Source of the DNA: Candidatus Izemoplasmatales bacterium
GTDB lineage: Bacteria > Bacillota_I > Bacilli_A > Izemoplasmatales > Hujiaoplasmataceae
Reading direction: 5' to 3'
Assembly (NCBI GenBank): GCA_028707415.1
Contig: JAQWBC010000063.1
Coordinates: 1 to 6,256 of the forward strand
DNA: 6,256 nucleotides
Shown here: positions 6,103 to 6,256 of the stretch, piece by piece
How the letters are laid out: each line of letters starts with the position of its first letter
Numbering within the stretch: the stretch's first letter is position 1
The notes under the pieces: model-generated
Databases searched by the model: none
Seen by the model: only the letters and a program-made list of their open reading frames with translations
Told to the model about the DNA's origin: nothing
Position numbers and translations under genes: made by a program

Positions 6103-6256
6103 TTACTTTTCTTCTCTTGATACAATAATATGTCTGAGCACGTCTTCTTTAATACCGGCAACACGGTCGAATTCATTCACGCCTTCGACAGAAGCTCGGC
6201 AAGTTAAGACGACATAATAACCTTTTTTGAAATCATTGATTTCGTAAGCAAGGTCT
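6103..6256 (-). CDS. rpsF: Ribosomal protein S6, C-terminal part, cut by the window edge
   Basis: S6 binds 16S rRNA and S18 on the 30S platform. The visible 50 residues run from DLAYEINDFKKGYYVVLT, the characteristic (R)LAYEIxxxxxGYY strand-helix region, to DVLRHIIVSREEK and a TAA stop at 6105-6103. The family's R-L-A-Y-x-I block and the LRHIIV strand near the C-terminus identify it. The start lies beyond base 6256, as does any S6:S18-binding leader and the operon promoter. The gene is followed by ssb after 15 nt. Confidence 0.94.
   Translation of the reverse strand, partial: DLAYEINDFKKGYYVVLTCRASVEGVNEFDRVAGIKEDVLRHIIVSREEK

Noticed and set aside
5725..6217. Two plus-strand open frames (5725-5973 and 5939-6217) opposite ssb and rpsF
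   Set aside because: Both are antisense to well-supported genes and show no family resemblance.

Overview
The window is a densely packed, AT-rich stretch of housekeeping genes, all transcribed leftward on the minus strand. In transcription order it reads rpsF (3' part) - ssb - rpsR - terminator - promoter - gdpP::rplI fusion - dnaB - terminator - prfA - prmC (5' part). The order rpsF-ssb-rpsR followed by gdpP-rplI-dnaB is a known arrangement of Firmicutes and related Mollicutes. All genes read open with the standard code: six Trp codons, all TGG, and no in-frame TGA. That argues against a TGA=Trp mycoplasma. My inference is a low-GC Bacillota/Mycoplasmatota bacterium, possibly an Acholeplasmatales- or Izemoplasmatales-like lineage. 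The clade call is tentative and leans partly on the gdpP-rplI fusion, which I recall being annotated in acholeplasmas and phytoplasmas.

Right part (about 5353-6256): the C-terminal 50 residues of ribosomal protein S6, single-stranded DNA-binding protein and ribosomal protein S18. They are spaced 15 nt apart, each of the latter two has a strong Shine-Dalgarno sequence, and a hairpin terminator (about 5321-5348) closes the unit. Their promoter lies outside the window.

Middle (about 1390-5300): a strong extended -10 promoter (TTGCAA-N16-TATAAT with TGA ahead of the -10) drives a second transcript. Its first ORF encodes an 813-residue protein: a complete membrane-anchored cyclic-di-AMP phosphodiesterase of the GdpP type (residues 1 to about 660) joined in frame to a complete ribosomal protein L9 (residues 666-813). 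A Shine-Dalgarno sequence and ATG remain at the junction, so free L9 can probably also be made. The replicative helicase dnaB follows 26 nt later. A small hairpin terminator with a GUAA loop starts directly at the dnaB stop codon.

Left part (1-1390): release factor 1 (prfA) and, 1 nt after its stop, the start of prmC, which encodes the methyltransferase that modifies the RF1 GGQ glutamine. This is a substrate-enzyme gene pair.

I saw no mobile element, CRISPR array, tRNA or rRNA gene. The only unusual system is the GdpP-L9 fusion, which physically links a c-di-AMP signalling enzyme to a ribosomal protein. The rest is an ordinary core-genome region.
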